DNA of 64,000 nt from Metridium senile (Eukaryota > Cnidaria > Anthozoa > Actiniaria > Metridiidae): assembly GCA_949775045.1 (NCBI GenBank), contig OX459106.1, forward strand, positions 1,662,727 to 1,726,726, in the 5' to 3' direction. This document shows, in pieces, positions 60,930 through 64,000 of the stretch. How positions within the stretch are numbered: position 1 is the stretch's first letter; each line of letters opens with the position of its first letter. Below the pieces are notes generated by a model. The model was not told the DNA's origin and searched no databases. It was given only the letters and a program-made list of their open reading frames with translations. A program made the translations under genes and the position numbers.

Positions 60930-61560
60930 TTTATCTTAGATTTACTTTCTATTAATAATATCGTTTAAATACTTCCATGTTTGCTTGATGTTTGTTTTAT
61001 TTTCTTCCACTTTTTTGTCATAGTATAGTCGTTTAGCGAATCTTAATGTCCAAGTAAGTTTATTTTTATATTTTTTATACTTCATTTCACTAGCTGTATT
61101 CGGATGATGAATATATTGCCTATAGAGCTTGCTTTTAGTTTTTATTGATTTTAAGAGACCGTTGGAGATCCATGGCTTATGAATTTTGTATTTCTTAGTT
61201 CTTTTCTTTATAGAGAAGCAGTCTTTAGCTTTAAAAATGTTGGTGAAGTCATCACTTAATTTGTCATAGGCTTCTGTTGGATCACTAAGACTGTTTATTA
61301 ATGACCAATCATTGTTTACGATCGTTTCTTTGAATCTCTTGATATTTTTGTTTTACTCTTATCTCTAAAAGTGTCTATACAGTTATCTTGAGTGTAATTT
61401 GGATTATCATCAAAATATATTGAGAAAATTGGAAGATGATCAGATATATCCGAAAAGAGGAGGCCATTGACCATTTGAGAATCGATGTTATTTGTTAAAA
61501 TATTATCGATAAGGGTTGCAGTGTGTGAAGTAATGTTTGGTAAAAATCAAATGCTTTAAT
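60929..61560 (-). pseudogene. LINE endonuclease end and linker, inactive
   Basis: Minus-strand fragments in more than one frame. TATLIDNILTNNID and SDISDHLPIFSIYF match the last motifs of an apurinic endonuclease-like domain, where the His-containing SDHxPI is catalytic. The linker has YKKYKNKLTWTLRFAKRLYY, common in such LINEs. The N-terminal endonuclease is missing. Confidence 0.8.
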
Positions 61561-61700
61561 CTCATATAATATTTCCAGTTAGGTAAATTGACAAATCCTT
61601 ACCGAGAATTTTTTAATTCGAAAATAACTTTGATCCTCTATTTATTTCTTGTAAAATCTGATAAAATTATCTGCCGCTTTTATGTTGCACCGCTGACCTT
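61561..61700. other. Region left of the family C fragment
   Basis: No gene recognised. It may include remnants of the LINE endonuclease. Confidence 0.3.
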
Positions 61701-61734
61701 GTGAGTGGGCACATGGCCGGAATAGTTGGCGATG
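61701..61734. mobile_element. TIR end of family C, fragment
   Basis: gtgagtgggcacatgg followed by ccggaatagttggcgatg matches the inverted left end of the element at 16203. Only the terminal part remains. Confidence 0.65.
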
Positions 61735-63565
61735 AGGTATCATTGAATACAATTATCTTCCAAAACATGTAAATTTCAAAAACCTATTTCTGGTGTTCGT
61801 TTTATTAAAGACTATAGTTTTAGGAAATAATTTTTGTGAAAAGTATTTTTCTGCAGTAGATATTTTCAAAAAACGATTTTTCTTGCTTGAAATAGTGACG
61901 CTTTAAAAGTTGACAGGAATCTATCAACAACTGTGTCTCATTGAAAGCCTTATTGAGCGAGTACAAGCATTTTAAAAAGCGAATAATATGATCACGATTT
62001 ACATAGTATCATAGTTTTTCAGTTTATTACAAAAAAACTTTATATTTTTTCAGATTAATCTCAAAAGTATTGATATGTTTATACTCTTTATAATAACCTC
62101 GGAATGTGGGCATTTCCCTCTGCATTATTTACAGTATGCTCTCAGCGTTTGGCCGCTTCTGCCTTTCTCTTTAACCTGCCTCTTGCTATACATTTGCCTA
62201 TGCCTCTCAACCTCTCTTTTTCCAACTTTTCTTGCTGATTTTTCCATTGTTTCCACATGTATAGTACTCAGAGCAAAGTTTGATTGTTTACAAGAAAGCT
62301 TCATAACAGAACATGCGACAAGGTATCGGGTATACAGCATTACCTAGGGCCGGAGATTAACTTACAATGCTTTATTTTCATTGGCGTAAAGAGAGTCAGT
62401 CTTGATTGATAAGTTAATCCCTCTTGGGTGATCAGCGTTAATCTTTTTAAACTAAAAGTTGCTTTTTCTCGATAAAGAAAATTCCCGATATATTCTAAAT
62501 TCAACTAAGTCCAGGTACACCAATATTAAGGCTATAAAAGCAAAACTAAGCTTTTATGGTTACAGTCTAGTTTCAGACCTATAATCTAGCCAATTTTTTT
62601 TGATTTCAGGAACTTTTTAGTCGATGAATAAACCTTCGAATAAAATCAAAATCTTTTGAAAATGTATTTTCCTTAGCGAGATATTTAACGAAAAGTATTT
62701 TATGGCCAAATAAATATAACGACGAAAGTGTCATAATCCGTCGTAATCGCAGTGTTGCGTGATTCATTCCTGTGGAGCTTTTTGGGGCAAATTATTTTGT
62801 TAGCATACACAACGTGCAAGACTGTTTACAGTTCGGATATATGTTGGAAATTTTACTTTAAAACCCGCTGTAATATAGCTTACATGTCAAAGACAGAGAG
62901 GAAAAACCCTTGGAGTTGGTTGGTTCGGTGAGCTTTCGTGATCCCAATGACAGATAGAGACTCAATGTTTACACAACTTCAAAGCCTTATAACTTTGTTC
63001 GAGTTTAATGCGTATAACACAACTTTGAGCGAATTGATCTAAAAATGGTTTCAACCAAATAGTCTGAAAAATGCCATGTTGCATTATCAACTCAACAAAA
63101 TTCAAAACGTGTAAGCGTTTGTCCAATAACAGCTTAGTTTCAGATTTATGACCAAAAGTTTAGAATTTCAAAAAAATAATTGAATCTCCGGCTTCAACTC
63201 TAATTTATATATAAAACAAGTGAAATATTAACAAATATTAAGCCTCACGCGTTTTGGAAGGCACGTATGTGCTAATTGACATTATGCAGAAAAGGCGACA
63301 ATACAATGAGAACTTTTTTAGATCAATTCGCTCAAACAAAGAACTCTTTATACATGAGCATTTCGGTAAAACAAATTACACAGGCGTATTTTATGGTTAT
63401 TTAGCTTTAAGATGATGTGTAAATCTTTGAAATATTATTTAATCTGACGAGCTAATGATTTTTTTTAATGAAGGTGGACTGTAATCTTAAAATGAAAAAC
63501 TATTCATCTCAAAAATAGTGCCTGGGTTTGTCGATATTTGCCATGTCGCCTTTTGCAATGACACT
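61735..63565. other. Intergenic DNA
   Basis: No gene supported. gagcgaattgatctaaaa at about 63025 recurs inverted at about 63313, hinting at another inverted-repeat element. The frame at 62075-62347 is leucine/cysteine-rich with no signal that would make it a gene. Confidence 0.45.
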
Positions 63566-64000
63566 TCTATAGTTCCCCTAGATCAAGCAAAACTGATATT
63601 ACCCCAAAGTTCCATTGTTGTATGGCACCACTTTGTGAGGCCATGATGCGTTTTGCCATGACACTTTAATATAGGTCCCCTGGATCAAGCAAAACTGATA
63701 TAACTCACAATTTACATTGTCTGTATGTCACCACTTTGTGAGGCCATTTTGGCTAATTTGGTCGTTGTTACAACACTTCTTAACCGGGCTCTTTTAATGT
63801 CAAAGACCAATCACACGTGCATATATTTTTTCAAAATACATACAAGAGAACACCATTAAATATTCTGGGTTTTAATTTAAATAATTTTCCAATCGATCGG
63901 GTTTTTACTATTTTATGTATTTTTCAATATTGGGTATTTTCTCATTTTTTCCCAAAGCTAAAAATATGCAAAATTAAGGCACAAAAAAAATCAAGTAGAT
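63566..64000. repeat. Inverted fragment of segmental repeat R (copy 4)
   Basis: 63570-63765 holds about two of the 100-base units in reverse (ccactttgtgaggcc, aaaactgatat). 63770-64000 is the reverse complement of about 36145-36350. The two parts are joined without the sequence that separates them in R1. It continues past the window. Confidence 0.8.

Larger units (their letters stand above)
56245..61560 (-). mobile_element. CR1/Jockey-type LINE, interrupted by inserted DNA
   Basis: Reading from 61560 down: the end of an endonuclease domain (LFSDISDHLPIFSIYF at about 61420), a linker (KIHKPWISNGLLKSIK), then a break at about 60929; after about 3 kb of foreign DNA the protein resumes at about 57946 (NNEISDPLEIANGF) and runs through reverse transcriptase to a C-terminal domain (LQYCNQVW, then LINQFHSYNTRSKN). 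Frameshifts and stops make it inactive. Confidence 0.88.

Overview
This window is invertebrate nuclear DNA: AT-rich, intron-bearing and crowded with repeats. There are no bacterial-style operons. The mix of a Ly6/uPAR exon cluster, a Ty3/Gypsy polyprotein with ISDD at the reverse-transcriptase active site, a CR1/Jockey-type LINE, a tRNA-derived SINE and many foldback or terminal-inverted-repeat (TIR) elements fits a cnidarian or another early-branching marine animal. The species cannot be named from sequence alone.

Layout. 1-4.1 kb: two minus-strand genes rebuilt from splice sites, an acidic N-terminal gene fragment (1060-1616) and a two-exon coiled-coil/membrane gene (2373-3946). 4.1-10 kb: a 0.73 kb pentanucleotide array and intergenic DNA with foldback elements. 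10.1-15.6 kb: one plus-strand multi-exon gene of unknown family with a RING-H2 finger near its C-terminal part, broken by two frameshifts and one stop. 16.2-19.8 kb: a TIR element and a decayed Gypsy pol. 19.8-35.3 kb: Ly6 locus 1, in which an exon encoding a 10-cysteine Ly6/uPAR domain is repeated four times in 2.5-2.7 kb tandem units, with a signal-peptide exon at 34979-35015. 35.3-45.5 kb: two copies of a segmental repeat (R1, R2). 45.5-50.4 kb: Ly6 locus 2, a compact paralogue with one Ly6 exon and its own signal-peptide exon. 50.9-55.3 kb: a third R copy. 56.2-61.6 kb: a minus-strand LINE split by about 3 kb of inserted DNA that includes a 23-bp satellite. 63.6-64 kb: an inverted R fragment.

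The window is a record of nested insertion. Because R and the Ly6 loci are duplicated, several transposons have their empty target site in a sister copy here. This gives exact ends and target-site duplications for two TTAA-flanked elements with long inverted repeats (36676-41029 and 52016-55291), a third TTAA element nested in the first (40072-40779), and an 859-bp TIR element (43394-44252). None encodes a transposase.

The most interesting parts are the Ly6 exon array (symmetric phase 1-1 exons behind one signal-peptide exon, with a single-exon paralogue 15 kb away), the TTAA foldback family, and the RING gene. All splice models, exon phases and element ends are hand-derived and not supported by expression data.
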